NCBI RefSeq assembly: GCF_000972785.3
Contig: NZ_CP011253.3
Coordinates: forward strand, 4,216,001-4,280,000
Origin: Pandoraea oxalativorans
Lineage (GTDB): Bacteria > Pseudomonadota > Gammaproteobacteria > Burkholderiales > Burkholderiaceae
DNA length: 64,000 nucleotides
Direction of reading: 5' to 3'
In this document: positions 23,356 to 32,337 of the stretch, piece after piece
Numbering within the stretch: the stretch's first letter is position 1
How the letters are laid out: each line of letters opens with the position of its first letter
Notes under the pieces: generated by a model
Seen by the model: the letters and a program-made list of their open reading frames with translations, nothing else
Told to the model about the DNA's origin: nothing
Databases searched by the model: none
Translations under genes and position numbers: made by a program

Positions 23356-23931
23356 CTATCCCAGTAATTCGGCAATAGAGACGAGTTGGCGCGCCACTTC
23401 GACGAGCTTCTCGCCCTGATCCATCGCCCGTTTGCGCAGGATGGCGTAGGCCTCCTGCTCGGAAATCCGTCGCCGGTCCATGAGCAGCCGCTTGGCGCGG
23501 TCGATCAGTTTGCGGTCGGCCAGTTCGCTTTCCGCCTTGGCCAGCCGCGCGCGCAACTTCTCCTCGTGCGCGAAGCGCGCGAGCGCGACTTCGAGAATCG
23601 GCGCGAGACGGTCCGCCGCCAGCCCTTCGACGGAATACGCCGTAACACCGGCGTCGACGGCTGCACGAATGAGCGACTGATTGCCGTCGGCGGAAAACAT
23701 CAGCACCGGACGCGGCGCAGCCGCATTCATGACCGCCAATTGCTCCAGCGTATCGCGCGACGGCGACTCGGTATCGATGATGACCACGTCCGGCCGCTCG
23801 CTTTCCACCACGCGCGGCAACGCCTGCGGCTTGGCGACCTCGGCCAGCATCTCGCATCCCAGACGCGCGAGCGCCGCCCGCAACTCGCCAATCGGCTTGT
23901 CGGTATCGGTCACGAGCAGCACGCGCAACAT
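23356..23931 (-). CDS. nasT: NasT ANTAR-domain antiterminator
   Basis: 191 residues from ATG 23931; a TTG start upstream would overlap cobA. The N-terminal pseudo-receiver (LRVLLVTDTDKPIGELRAAL, DVVIIDTESP) is followed by a coiled coil (EEKLRARLAKAESELADRKL) and a C-terminal ANTAR RNA-binding domain (IDRAKRLLMDRRRISEQEAYAILRKRAMD). NasT binds hexaloop hairpins in nitrate-assimilation leaders and prevents termination. The matching target is visible in this same operon: an A-x-x-G hexaloop hairpin competing with a terminator just before nirB (30611-30666). The operon thus encodes its own antiterminator, giving feedback. Confidence 0.92.
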   Translation of the reverse strand: MLRVLLVTDTDKPIGELRAALARLGCEMLAEVAKPQALPRVVESERPDVVIIDTESPSRDTLEQLAVMNAAAPRPVLMFSADGNQSLIRAAVDAGVTAYSVEGLAADRLAPILEVALARFAHEEKLRARLAKAESELADRKLIDRAKRLLMDRRRISEQEAYAILRKRAMDQGEKLVEVARQLVSIAELLG

Positions 23932-23959
23932 GCCGTGCTCGCCCGGGGTGATGGGGACG

Positions 23960-24754
23960 TCAGGCGGCACGTGCGACGACTTCCTCAACGATCACACCCA
24001 CCCCGCCCATCCCGCCCATCCCGCCCATCCCGCCCCTCGCCATCGACGCCTCACCCACGGCCCCGCCGACGAGAAGAATGGCCGGACTGGCGAAGCCTTG
24101 CGCGCGCACGTCGGCCGCCAGTCGCGCCAGCGTCGTCACCATGCGGCGCTCCTGCGGTGTGCCCGCCCACTGCACCGCGCCCGCCGGTGTGTCCGCATCG
24201 AGATGCGCCAGCAACGTCGCGCTCAATTCCTCCACCCGATGTAGTCCCATGTAGATCGCCAGCGTGGTGCCGGTCGCGGCGAGCGCCGCCCAGTTGGGGG
24301 CACTGCCGTCCTGCCGGTGCGCCGTGACAAAGGTCACGCCCGCGCAGTGATCGCGGTGCGTGAGCGACATGCCGAGACCGGCCGCCGCCGCGAACGCGGA
24401 CGAAATGCCGTTGACGATCTCGACCGGCACGCCCGCACGCCGCAACGCCGTCATCTCCTCGCCCGCGCGACCGAACATCAGCGCGTCGCCGCCCTTGACT
24501 CGCACCACATGCGCGCCGCGCTTCGCGAAACGGCACATCATCCGCTCGATGAACGCCTGCGGCGTCGATCGGCAACCGCCGCGCTTGCCCACGGCAATCA
24601 CGCGCGCCTGCGGTGCGAGCGTGGCGATCTCCGGATTGGCCAGATCGTCCACGAGCAACACGTCGGCCTCGCCGAGCACGCGCGCCGCGCGCAACGTCAG
24701 CAGATCGAGCGCGCCAGGCCCGGCGCTGAGCAGCGTGACTTTGCCGTTCTTCAT
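23960..24754 (-). CDS. cobA: uroporphyrinogen-III C-methyltransferase (SUMT)
   Basis: 264 residues. The SUMT/CobA fold is clear: VTLLSAGPGALDLLTLRAARVL, VGKRGGC, VVRVKGGDALMFGRAGEE, IVNGISSAFAAAAGLGMSLTHRD and TLAIYMGLHRVEEL. It methylates uroporphyrinogen III at C-2 and C-7 to precorrin-2, the route to siroheme, the cofactor of NirB encoded upstream. ATG 24754 has an AGAAGGA site. The C-terminus carries a glycine-methionine tail made by a 9-bp DNA repeat (24002-24037). It lies 29 bp before nasT. Confidence 0.93.
   Translation of the reverse strand: MKNGKVTLLSAGPGALDLLTLRAARVLGEADVLLVDDLANPEIATLAPQARVIAVGKRGGCRSTPQAFIERMMCRFAKRGAHVVRVKGGDALMFGRAGEEMTALRRAGVPVEIVNGISSAFAAAAGLGMSLTHRDHCAGVTFVTAHRQDGSAPNWAALAATGTTLAIYMGLHRVEELSATLLAHLDADTPAGAVQWAGTPQERRMVTTLARLAADVRAQGFASPAILLVGGAVGEASMARGGMGGMGGMGGVGVIVEEVVARAA
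24002..24037. repeat. 9-bp tandem repeat within the cobA 3' end
   Basis: Four units of CCCGCCCAT, the last with one mismatch, encode Gly-Gly-Met repeats near the CobA C-terminus. Unit gain or loss keeps the frame, so it is a potential length polymorphism rather than an on/off switch. Confidence 0.85.
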
Positions 24755-24937
24755 GATCCTTCTCCCTCGGTTCCTCGTTGCCTTCAATGTCTTGTGTGGG
24801 CGCCTTGCGCACCTTGTGCACGGTGAGGCCAAGGTCGTTCGAATTGCCCTCGCCATCCATGCCGCCCGCGTCGCTCAATTGGGCCATCCCGCCCGTTCCG
24901 CCCGCGCTCTTCGCGCCACCACGATTCGTCATTGCGC

Positions 24938-27646
24938 TCACGCCGCGTTCGTCGCCATCGACGCCGAGGCCGCAGTGGCGCACATGCGCTGTAACTCGGG
25001 CACGCACGATCCGCAGACCGTGCCGCAACCCAGCTTCGCCTTGAGTTGCGCGACATCCGAGCCAGCGGCAATAGCCGCGTCGATGCTGGACGCCGTGACC
25101 GACTTGCACTGGCAAACGGTTCGGTCGCGCGGTGCCGCCGGGCCGCTATCGGCCACGAACACGGCGTGACGCGCGCGGGTCCACGGCGAAGCCTCCCGAA
25201 CGCGGGCGAGCAACGTCGTCGATCCCCCAACATCCGCCTCGCTGCCTGCGACCAGCACGCCGTCGATGAGCTTGTCTCGCCACGCCACGCGCTTGATCAT
25301 GGCACGGCGCGCGTCTCGATACTCCAATAGCGACTCGTCTCGCGGCAGGGCCAGCGCCGTATGCAGACGCTCCAGCCAATCGGCATCCGGCTCGGCATCG
25401 GCGGCCGTCACTACCAGCCGGTCTTCGCCCTCAAGACGCACAGTCGCGAACCGTCGCTGCGCGAGCAAAGGCTGCACGGCAGCGTGCAATTGCAGCGCGT
25501 CGCCACGACGCACCGCCGCTACGCGCCAAGGCAGGGTCACGGGTTCGACGCGCACCGCTGCATGCTTCAATTCCGGTTGCTTCGAGTATTTGTCGACGGC
25601 ACCGATCGTGGTGTCGTTCACGCCGCCGCCACCGAGAAACTGACCGCTCCAGTGCATCGGGACGAACACTGTGCCCGACGCCACGTCGTCGCTCAACGCC
25701 AGCATCAGCACCCGTTCGCCGCGACGGCTCGACAGGCGCACGAACTCGCCCGCCCGCAAGCTGCGACGCGCGGCATCCGCCGGATGCATCGTCAGTGCCG
25801 GTTCAGGGGCGTGCTCGAACAACTGCCACACGCGTCCCGTGCGGCTCATACCGTGCCACTGATCGCGCAATCGTCCCGTAATCAGACGCAGCGGATGTCG
25901 CGCGTTAATGGGCTCGGCCACCGGGCGATACTCGAACGCGTGAAAGCGTGCACGGCCGTCGCCGGTCGCGAACACGCCGTCTTCATAGCGACGTGCCGCG
26001 CCGTGCGCTGCGCCCGCCGGATACGGCCACTGCTGCGGACCGTCGCGCTCCAGCAAGGCGTAGTCGATGCCGCCGATATCGAGATCGCGACCGAGCGTGA
26101 GCGCGCGATGCTCGTTGAAGATCGCCTCGATGGACGAAAACACGAACGGCTCGGGCGACGCGTCGAGCTTCGGCGCGAGACGCCGCGCCACCTCGCTTGC
26201 AATCCACCAGTCCGCACGCGCATCGCCGGGTGCCGGGACGGCCGCACGCACTCGGGAAATCCGGCGCTCGGAATTCGTTACGGTACCGGCCTTCTCGCCC
26301 CAACTCGCGGCGGGCAGCAGCACATCCGCGTACGGTACGGTATCCGTCTGATGAAACGCCTCCTGCACGACGACGAACTCCGCCGTCGCCAGCGCTTCGC
26401 GTACGCGTGCGCTGTCCGGCATCGAATGCACTGGGTTCGTGCAGACAATCCAGATTGCCTTGATGCGTGCGTCGCGCACGGCGTCGAACATCTCCACAGC
26501 AGGCAGCCCCGGCGTGGCGGAGAGCCCCTGCACGCCCCAGCGCTGTTCGACTTCGGCACGATGGGCCGCGTTACCGATATCGCGATGCGCGGCGAGCATG
26601 GTCGCCAGTCCGCCGACTTCTCGGCCGCCCATGGCGTTGGGCTGACCGGTCAGCGAGAACGGCCCGGCGCCGGCGCGTCCGATCTGCCCCGTTGCCAGAT
26701 GCAGATGAATGAGCGCGAGGTTCTTTTCCGTGCCGTGGCTCGACTGGTTGAGCCCCATGCAATACAGCGAAAGCGCCGCCGGGCTGTCCCCGAACCAGTC
26801 TGCCGCCTGACGCAACGCCGACTCTTCGATGCCGCAGATATCCGCGACGAGCTGCGGCGGGTAAGCACGCAGCACTTGCTTGAGGGCGTCGAACCCTTCC
26901 GTATGCGCATCGATATAACGACGGTCGATGCGCCCTTCCCAAATGAGGTGGTGCAGCATGCCGTGAAACAAGGCGACGTCCGTGCCCGGCACGATCGACA
27001 GATGCAAGTCCGCCATCGCCGCCGTATCGGTGCGGCGCGGATCGACCACGATCCAGCGAATCGACGGGTCGAGCGCCTTCGCCGCTTCCAGACGGCGGAA
27101 CAGCACCGGATGCGCATACGCCATGTTGCTGCCCGCGAAGATCACGGTGCGGGCGGCTTCGAGATCGTCGTAGCACGTGGGCGGGCCGTCGGCACCGAGC
27201 GCCATCTTGTATGCACTCACGGCGCTCGACATGCACAGTCGCGAGTTCGTGTCGATGTTGTTGGTGCGCACCAGTCCTTTCGCGAGCTTGTTGAAGACGT
27301 AGTAGTCCTCGGTCAGCAACTGCCCCGAGACGTAGAACGCCACCGAGTCCGGCCCGTGACGGCGGATGACGTCGGCAAAGCGCGACGCCACCGTCTCCAG
27401 CGCAGCGTCCCACGTTGCGGGGACACGCCCGGCATCGCGCGTGGCGCGCATCTCGGGCGTCAGCACACGCCCGGTGAGCGATTGCGCTGTCAGCGGCAGC
27501 GTCATGCCCTTGCTGCACAGCCGTCCGTAGTTCGCCGGATGGTTCGGATCGCCCTGCACGCCGACGATGCGCTCGCCGTCGCTCTCGACGAGCATGCCGC
27601 AACCGACGCCGCAGTAGCAGCAGGTGGTTTGCGTGAGAGTTGTCAT
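24938..27646 (-). CDS. nasA: assimilatory nitrate reductase catalytic subunit NasA
   Basis: 902 residues. The N-terminal [4Fe-4S] ligands are Cys9, Cys12, Cys16 and Cys44 (CCYCGVGC and LCSKG). The bis-MGD molybdopterin oxidoreductase body follows with NSRLCMSSAVSAYKMALGAD, VVDPRRTDTA, LTGQPNAMGGREVGG and a C-terminal dinucleotide-binding domain (HPLRLITGRLRDQWHGMSR). A BFD-like [2Fe-2S] domain closes the protein (RTVCQCKSVTASS, GCGTVCGSCVPEL), as in NasA enzymes that take electrons from NAD(P)H or ferredoxin partners. It reduces nitrate to nitrite in the cytoplasm. It lies 79 bp after nirD. A 183-bp gap to cobA holds no convincing gene. Confidence 0.95.
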   Translation of the reverse strand: MTTLTQTTCCYCGVGCGMLVESDGERIVGVQGDPNHPANYGRLCSKGMTLPLTAQSLTGRVLTPEMRATRDAGRVPATWDAALETVASRFADVIRRHGPDSVAFYVSGQLLTEDYYVFNKLAKGLVRTNNIDTNSRLCMSSAVSAYKMALGADGPPTCYDDLEAARTVIFAGSNMAYAHPVLFRRLEAAKALDPSIRWIVVDPRRTDTAAMADLHLSIVPGTDVALFHGMLHHLIWEGRIDRRYIDAHTEGFDALKQVLRAYPPQLVADICGIEESALRQAADWFGDSPAALSLYCMGLNQSSHGTEKNLALIHLHLATGQIGRAGAGPFSLTGQPNAMGGREVGGLATMLAAHRDIGNAAHRAEVEQRWGVQGLSATPGLPAVEMFDAVRDARIKAIWIVCTNPVHSMPDSARVREALATAEFVVVQEAFHQTDTVPYADVLLPAASWGEKAGTVTNSERRISRVRAAVPAPGDARADWWIASEVARRLAPKLDASPEPFVFSSIEAIFNEHRALTLGRDLDIGGIDYALLERDGPQQWPYPAGAAHGAARRYEDGVFATGDGRARFHAFEYRPVAEPINARHPLRLITGRLRDQWHGMSRTGRVWQLFEHAPEPALTMHPADAARRSLRAGEFVRLSSRRGERVLMLALSDDVASGTVFVPMHWSGQFLGGGGVNDTTIGAVDKYSKQPELKHAAVRVEPVTLPWRVAAVRRGDALQLHAAVQPLLAQRRFATVRLEGEDRLVVTAADAEPDADWLERLHTALALPRDESLLEYRDARRAMIKRVAWRDKLIDGVLVAGSEADVGGSTTLLARVREASPWTRARHAVFVADSGPAAPRDRTVCQCKSVTASSIDAAIAAGSDVAQLKAKLGCGTVCGSCVPELQRMCATAASASMATNAA

Positions 27647-27725
27647 GAGGACTCCGGCGCTTGTGGGTGTGTGTCGTGGGTATTGCGCAAAATATTGCGT
27701 AAAACGATGAAGAACGCGGCAAACG

Positions 27726-28091
27726 TCAGGCCGCTACCGTCTCCATCGCGGGAGTGCTCACCGTCTCGTCAATCGACAGATACACCTCGCCTGCGTCGAT
27801 CCGCACCGGGAAGCGCTGAGCGCAGCCGACATCCGGCGCGCAGGCATCGCCCGTCTTCAGATCGATGTTCCAGGCGTGCAGCGGACACGTCACCTTCTCG
27901 CCGTGCACGATGCCCTGCGACAACGCGCCGCCCTTGTGCGGACACTTGTCGCGCAGCGCGAAGACGTTGTCGCTCTCGGTGCGAAACAGCGCGATGTTGC
28001 CGCTCGCGTGGGTCAGCACGCGCGTGCCCAGACGCGGGATCGCATTCACTTCGCAGATATGCAGCCAGATCGGTTGGGATGGCGTCGTCAT
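27726..28091 (-). CDS. nirD: nitrite reductase (NADH) small subunit NirD, Rieske-type
   Basis: 121 residues with a Rieske fold. The cluster ligands are intact: Cys-x-His in KCPHKGGALSQG and Cys-x2-His in TCPLHAWNIDL. Many NirD proteins have lost these ligands; this one can bind a [2Fe-2S] cluster, as in NasE-like versions. It partners NirB in the six-electron reduction of nitrite to ammonium. The gene starts 9 bp after the nirB stop. Confidence 0.93.
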   Translation of the reverse strand: MTTPSQPIWLHICEVNAIPRLGTRVLTHASGNIALFRTESDNVFALRDKCPHKGGALSQGIVHGEKVTCPLHAWNIDLKTGDACAPDVGCAQRFPVRIDAGEVYLSIDETVSTPAMETVAA

Positions 28092-28100
28092 GAAATCTCC

Positions 28101-30578
28101 TCAGGCAGTCGTGGTTTCGGACGTGACTTCGGCAGGCGTGGCGCTCGACGTCGGCAGGGTGAGTGGCCGGTACTCGCTGGCTTGCGCACCATTGATACGC
28201 GCCTGCCACGGGTCGGGCAGTCCGTCGAGCGAAAACAACAGACGCTCGTACAGTGCCCGTCGATTGGCGGCGTCCGCCACCACGCGCTGCTTCACGTAAT
28301 CGCGGCCCACACGATCGAGGTAATGCACCGTGCGGTCGAGGTAGTAAGCTTCTTCGCGATACAACTGGAGGAATGCGCCGGTGTACTCCTTGACCTCCTC
28401 GGCCGTCTTCACCTTCACGAGGAACTGCGCCACTTCGGTCTTGATGCCGCCGTTGCCGCCCACATACAGCTCCCAGCCCGAGTCGACGGCAATCACGCCC
28501 ACGTCCTTGATTCCGGCTTCGGCGCAGTTGCGCGGGCAGCCCGACACGGCCAGCTTTACCTTATGGGGCGACCACATGTTCGCGAGCATCGTCTCCAGAT
28601 CGATGCCCATCTGCGTGCTGTTCTGGGTGCCGAAGCGGCAGAACTCGCTGCCCACACACGTCTTCACCGTGCGGATCGACTTGCCATAAGCGTGGCCCGA
28701 CGGCATGCCCAGATCGCGCCACACATTCACCAGATCGTCCTTCTTCACGCCGAGCAAGTCGATGCGCTGACCGCCCGTGACCTTAACCATCGGAATCTGA
28801 TACTTGTCCGCCACGTCGGCAATGCGGCGCAGCTCGCTCGCATTCGTCACTCCGCCCTTCATCTGCGGGATGACAGAGAACGTGTTGTCCTTCTGGATGT
28901 TGGCATGCACGCGTTCGTTGACGAAGCGGCTTTGCGGATCGTCCACCGCTTCCTTCGGCCACGTGCTGAGCATGTAGTAGTTCAACGCCGGACGGCACGT
29001 CGCACAACCGTTGGGCGTGCGCCATTCGAGGAAGTCGAAGGCGGCGCGGTGCGTGGTCAGGCGATGCTCGCGCACTGCGCGACGCACATCCGCGTGCGAC
29101 AGATCGGTGCAGCCGCACACGGCCTTCTCCTTCGGCGCGGCGTCGTAGGTCGAGCCAAGCGTGCTCATCAGAATCTGTTCGCAAAGACCCGCGCACGATC
29201 CGCAGGAACTGGCCGCCTTGGTGTGCTTCTTCACCTCATCGAGCGTGAACAGGCCCTTCTCGGTGATGGCCTTGACGATGGTGCCCTTGCAGACGCCATT
29301 GCAGCCGCAGACCTCATCGGTATCGGCCATGGCCGATGCGCGATTCTGCCCTTGCGTGCCCACGTCGCCCACGCTCGACTCGCCGAACATGATGCGCTCG
29401 CGCAATTCGCCCAACGTACGTCCTTCGCGCAGCAGCTTGAAGTACCACGCACCGTCGGCCGTGTCGCCGTACAGGCAGGCACCGACGAGCTTGTCGTCGC
29501 GAATCACGAGCTTCTTGTAGACGCCGCTCGCCGGGTCCGACAGCACGATTTCCTCTGTGCCCTCGCCCCCCAGAAAGTCGCCCGCCGAGAAAAGATCGAT
29601 GCCCGTGACCTTGAGCTTCGTGGACAAGACCGAGCCGCGATAGCTGCCGATGCCCATGAGCGCCAGGTGATTCGCACAGACCTTGGCCTGCTCGAACAAC
29701 GGCGCGACGAGACCGTACGCCACACCGCGATGGCTCACGCATTCGCCCACGGCGTAGATGCGCGGATCGTAGGTTTGCAGCGTGTCCGAGACTACGATGC
29801 CGCGTGCGCAGTGCAACCCGGCCGCTTCGGCCAGCGTGGTATTCGGGCGGATACCTGCGGCCATCACAACGAGATCCGCCGCAATTTCGTCGCCGTTGCT
29901 GAACTTCACCGCGCGCACGCAGCGGTTCTCGTCGCCGAGAATCTCCGACGTCTGATGCGACAGACGGAACACAAGGCCGCGCGCTTCGAGCGACTGTTGC
30001 AGCAGCTTGCCTGCCGTGCTGTCGAGCTGACGCTCCAGCAGCGTGTCGGCCAGATGCACGACTGTGACCTCCATGCCGCGCAGCTTCAGGCCGTTCGCCG
30101 CTTCGAGTCCGAGCAGTCCACCGCCGATCACCACCGCGTGACGCTTCACTTTGGCCGTCTCGATCATGATTTCGGTGTCGCGAATGTCGCGATAGCTGAT
30201 CACGCCATCGAGATCCTTGCCCGGCACCGGCAGAATGAAGGGGCTTGAGCCGGTCGCGATCAGCAGACGGTCGTACGGCGCTTCGGTGCCGTCGGCGCAG
30301 CGCACCACGCGGCGCCGACGATCGATCTGTGTGACCTCGCGCCCCAAATGCAACGTGATGCCCTTCTGCGCGTACCAGTCGAGCGGATTGAGCACGATGT
30401 CCTTGAACGCCTGTTCGCCAGCGAGCACCGGCGAGAGCAGGATGCGGTTGTAGTTCGGATGCGGCTCGGCGCCGAACACGGTGATGTCGTATTGGTTCGG
30501 CGCAATCTCAAGCAGCTCTTCGAGCGTACGGATGCCGGTCATGCCGTTGCCGATGACGACCAGACGAGGTTTGCGCAT
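28101..30578 (-). CDS. nirB: nitrite reductase (NADH) large subunit NirB
   Basis: 825 residues from ATG 30578, which has a GGAGAAG site; the longer frame runs through the leader terminator and is excluded. Domain order: FAD/NAD(P)H oxidoreductase (LVVIGNGMTGIRTLEELLE, HAVVIGGGLLGLEAANGLK), a BFD-type [2Fe-2S] domain with CGCNGVCKG and SSCGSCAGLC, then the ferredoxin-like and siroheme/[4Fe-4S] sulphite/nitrite reductase domains. The cluster ligands are visible in CVGSEFCRFG and VSGCPRNCAEAG. It transfers electrons from NADH to nitrite. It is the first gene of nirB-nirD-nasA-cobA-nasT-nasS. Confidence 0.96.
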   Translation of the reverse strand: MRKPRLVVIGNGMTGIRTLEELLEIAPNQYDITVFGAEPHPNYNRILLSPVLAGEQAFKDIVLNPLDWYAQKGITLHLGREVTQIDRRRRVVRCADGTEAPYDRLLIATGSSPFILPVPGKDLDGVISYRDIRDTEIMIETAKVKRHAVVIGGGLLGLEAANGLKLRGMEVTVVHLADTLLERQLDSTAGKLLQQSLEARGLVFRLSHQTSEILGDENRCVRAVKFSNGDEIAADLVVMAAGIRPNTTLAEAAGLHCARGIVVSDTLQTYDPRIYAVGECVSHRGVAYGLVAPLFEQAKVCANHLALMGIGSYRGSVLSTKLKVTGIDLFSAGDFLGGEGTEEIVLSDPASGVYKKLVIRDDKLVGACLYGDTADGAWYFKLLREGRTLGELRERIMFGESSVGDVGTQGQNRASAMADTDEVCGCNGVCKGTIVKAITEKGLFTLDEVKKHTKAASSCGSCAGLCEQILMSTLGSTYDAAPKEKAVCGCTDLSHADVRRAVREHRLTTHRAAFDFLEWRTPNGCATCRPALNYYMLSTWPKEAVDDPQSRFVNERVHANIQKDNTFSVIPQMKGGVTNASELRRIADVADKYQIPMVKVTGGQRIDLLGVKKDDLVNVWRDLGMPSGHAYGKSIRTVKTCVGSEFCRFGTQNSTQMGIDLETMLANMWSPHKVKLAVSGCPRNCAEAGIKDVGVIAVDSGWELYVGGNGGIKTEVAQFLVKVKTAEEVKEYTGAFLQLYREEAYYLDRTVHYLDRVGRDYVKQRVVADAANRRALYERLLFSLDGLPDPWQARINGAQASEYRPLTLPTSSATPAEVTSETTTA

Positions 30579-30610
30579 GCTGTCTTCTCCTGTTGCGCCT
30601 GCAGCGCCCG

Positions 30611-30658
30611 AAAAACAAAACGGCGTCCATCCGTGCCGAAGCACAGAGGGACGCCGTT
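30611..30658 (-). terminator. conditional terminator in the nirB leader
   Basis: On the minus strand a 10-bp stem AACGGCGTCC / GGACGCCGTT, with an internal GTGC-TTCG-GCAC mini-hairpin, is followed by TTTTGTTTTT. It ends about 32 nt before the nirB start, downstream of the sigma-54 promoter, so it must be bypassed for operon expression. Its 5' arm overlaps the competing hairpin at 30642-30666. Confidence 0.88.
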
Positions 30659-30666
30659 GTCCTGTG
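30642..30666 (-). promoter_or_regulatory. ANTAR-type hexaloop hairpin (NasT target)
   Basis: In the leader RNA, GGAC-AACGGC-GUCC forms a stem with a six-base loop whose first and fourth bases are A and G, the ANTAR recognition rule. The stem can extend by CACAG / CUGUG across a small bulge. The loop and 3' strand are the same bases that make the 5' arm of the terminator, so the two structures exclude each other. A second upstream hexaloop hairpin, usually present, was not found with certainty. Confidence 0.72.
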
Positions 30667-30747
30667 GGTACGTCGTAGGCTGTCCCGCCCGACGTCGCAC
30701 CTGAATTCGTTGCCGGCGACGCCTTTGCCGCTGGCACTAACGCTTAC

Positions 30748-30763
30748 GCAACAAGCGTGCCAG
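30748..30763 (-). promoter_or_regulatory. sigma-54 promoter of the nir-nas operon
   Basis: CTGGCACG-CTTG-TTGC on the minus strand matches the -24/-12 consensus TGGCACG-N4-TTGC perfectly. Transcription would start near 30736, leaving a leader of roughly 160 nt that contains the hexaloop hairpin and terminator. Confidence 0.85.
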
Positions 30764-30863
30764 CACGTGAGACATCAGCCACCGAGCATTGTCTGGCAAG
30801 GAGAAGATCAGAAGTTGTCTATGGGAAATGCCCGAAAATGGAGTGAAGAAACGTCAAATCTGC

Positions 30864-30880
30864 TGCACCGCACCAGTGCA
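30864..30880. promoter_or_regulatory. NtrC-like enhancer site
   Basis: TGCACC-GCACC-AGTGCA differs at one base from the NtrC consensus TGCACC-N5-GGTGCA. It is centred about 136 bp upstream of the predicted sigma-54 start, a normal enhancer distance, and links the operon to nitrogen limitation. Confidence 0.75.
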
Positions 30881-30933
30881 TGACGCGGGACCGCCGCCCC
30901 GCGCGCACCAACTTGATGCCAGCATGCGGTGCG

Positions 30934-32337
30934 TCAAGCGGCTTCCTTCGGCTTGGCATCTGGCGATTTATGTCCGCTGACTTGTGCGCCAGCATCGTGC
31001 GGCAGGCGTATGCCGTCGATCAGTGCGAGTAAAGCAATCGCAGCCATGACGACGAACGTCCAACGGAAACTCGCGGTGCTGAACGGTGCGGCACCCGCCA
31101 CTTCCGTGAACTTGAGGATGAGCGCACCGAGCGCGATGCCCATGCCCGTCATCATCTGCTGAAGCGCGGAAGACAGCGTCGCGGCGCCGCTCATGTCGTC
31201 GGGCGGCACGTCGGCGAACGCCATCGTGGCGAGCGTCGTGAACTGCATCGACCGGCAGATGCCGCCGAACAGCAGCACGAGCGCGACGATCCAGAACGGC
31301 GTCGTCGACGACAGTGCGGCGCACATCAAGAAGCCGATCACGACAAGCACACCGTTGCCCAGCAGCACACGACGGAAGCCGAAGCGCTTAAGGATGGCTG
31401 TCGTTGCGGGCTTGATGCCCAGATTGCCCGCGAAGAGTGCGAGCATCAGCAGGCCGGACGTCACCGCGCTCAGACCGAACGCCAGTTGAAACATCAGCGG
31501 CAGCAGAAACGGAGCGCTGCCGATCGTCATGCGAAAAAGCGAACCGCCCCACACCGTCACGGCGAACGTCTGTACGCGCATGGCCGCCAGATTGATGAGC
31601 GGGTGCGGCGTGTGCAGGAAGTGCCGGATCGCCCCGCCCATCGAGAGCAATCCGACGGCCAGGCAACCGACCACCATCGGCCAGTCGGCGGGCGTGCGGC
31701 TCGCCAACTCGACGCCGAACATCAGCAAGCTCGCGCCGACGCCACTCATCACGAAGCCCGGCCGATCGAAAGGTTTGCGCTCGCCCGGCGAGGGGCCGAC
31801 CAGCCACAACGCGCCCGCGAACGCCGCGAGGCCCAGCGGCACGTTGATCAGGAAAATCCAGTGCCAGCTCCACGTCGATGAGATGAAACCGCCGAGCGCG
31901 GGACCGAGGACCGGCGCGGCGAGGCCCGGCCACGTGATCGTTGCGATGGCGCGCACCAGCTCCGGCTTGGGCGTATTGCGCAGCACGACGAGTCGCCCGA
32001 CCGGCACCATCATCGCCCCGGCCAGCCCCTGAAGCACCCGGCAGGCGGTGAACATGCCGAGGCCCGTGCTCATCGCGCACAGCACCGACGCCAGCGTGAA
32101 AAGTGCGATGGCGGCGGGGAACACGCGACGCGGCCCGAGCCGGTCCGCCAGCCAGCCGCTCGCCGGTATGAACGCAGCGAGAGCGACGAGATAAGCCGAG
32201 AGACCAATGGACAGTTGCGACGGCGCGACGCCGAAGTCTGTCGCCATGGCGGGCAGCGACGTGGTGATGATGGTAGCGTCGAGGTTCTCCATGAAGAACG
32301 TCGACGCCACCAGAAAGGGCAGCGCGCGTCGGCTCAC
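30934..32337 (-). CDS. MFS drug-resistance transporter (DHA2/EmrB type)
   Basis: 467 residues with the 14-helix DHA2 pattern: motif A GWLADRLGPRRVF after helix 2, a helix-5 motif C-like LAAPVLGPALGGFIS, and alternating hydrophobic helices to the C-terminus. It exports drugs or organic compounds using the proton gradient. The start is GTG 32337, which directly follows the TGA of the acyl-CoA dehydrogenase gene with a GGGGGA site, so the two are translationally coupled. The 355 bp to nirB hold only the nir control region. Confidence 0.9.
   Translation of the reverse strand: MSRRALPFLVASTFFMENLDATIITTSLPAMATDFGVAPSQLSIGLSAYLVALAAFIPASGWLADRLGPRRVFPAAIALFTLASVLCAMSTGLGMFTACRVLQGLAGAMMVPVGRLVVLRNTPKPELVRAIATITWPGLAAPVLGPALGGFISSTWSWHWIFLINVPLGLAAFAGALWLVGPSPGERKPFDRPGFVMSGVGASLLMFGVELASRTPADWPMVVGCLAVGLLSMGGAIRHFLHTPHPLINLAAMRVQTFAVTVWGGSLFRMTIGSAPFLLPLMFQLAFGLSAVTSGLLMLALFAGNLGIKPATTAILKRFGFRRVLLGNGVLVVIGFLMCAALSSTTPFWIVALVLLFGGICRSMQFTTLATMAFADVPPDDMSGAATLSSALQQMMTGMGIALGALILKFTEVAGAAPFSTASFRWTFVVMAAIALLALIDGIRLPHDAGAQVSGHKSPDAKPKEAA

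Noticed and set aside
24755..24937. Possible small gene between nasA and cobA (ATG near 24932 on the minus strand)
   Set aside because: Its frame runs on through cobA out of phase with no sensible end, and the product is compositionally biased.
25361..30248. Two very long plus-strand frames (25361-28093 and 27876-30248) opposite nasA and nirB
   Set aside because: They mirror the strong coding of nasA, nirD and nirB, have no recognisable domains and overlap several real genes.
30861..30876. Second sigma-54-like match CTGGTGCG...AGCA upstream of nirB
   Set aside because: GG to GC spacing is one base short, and the sequence is part of the NtrC-like site; the perfect match at 30748-30763 is preferred.
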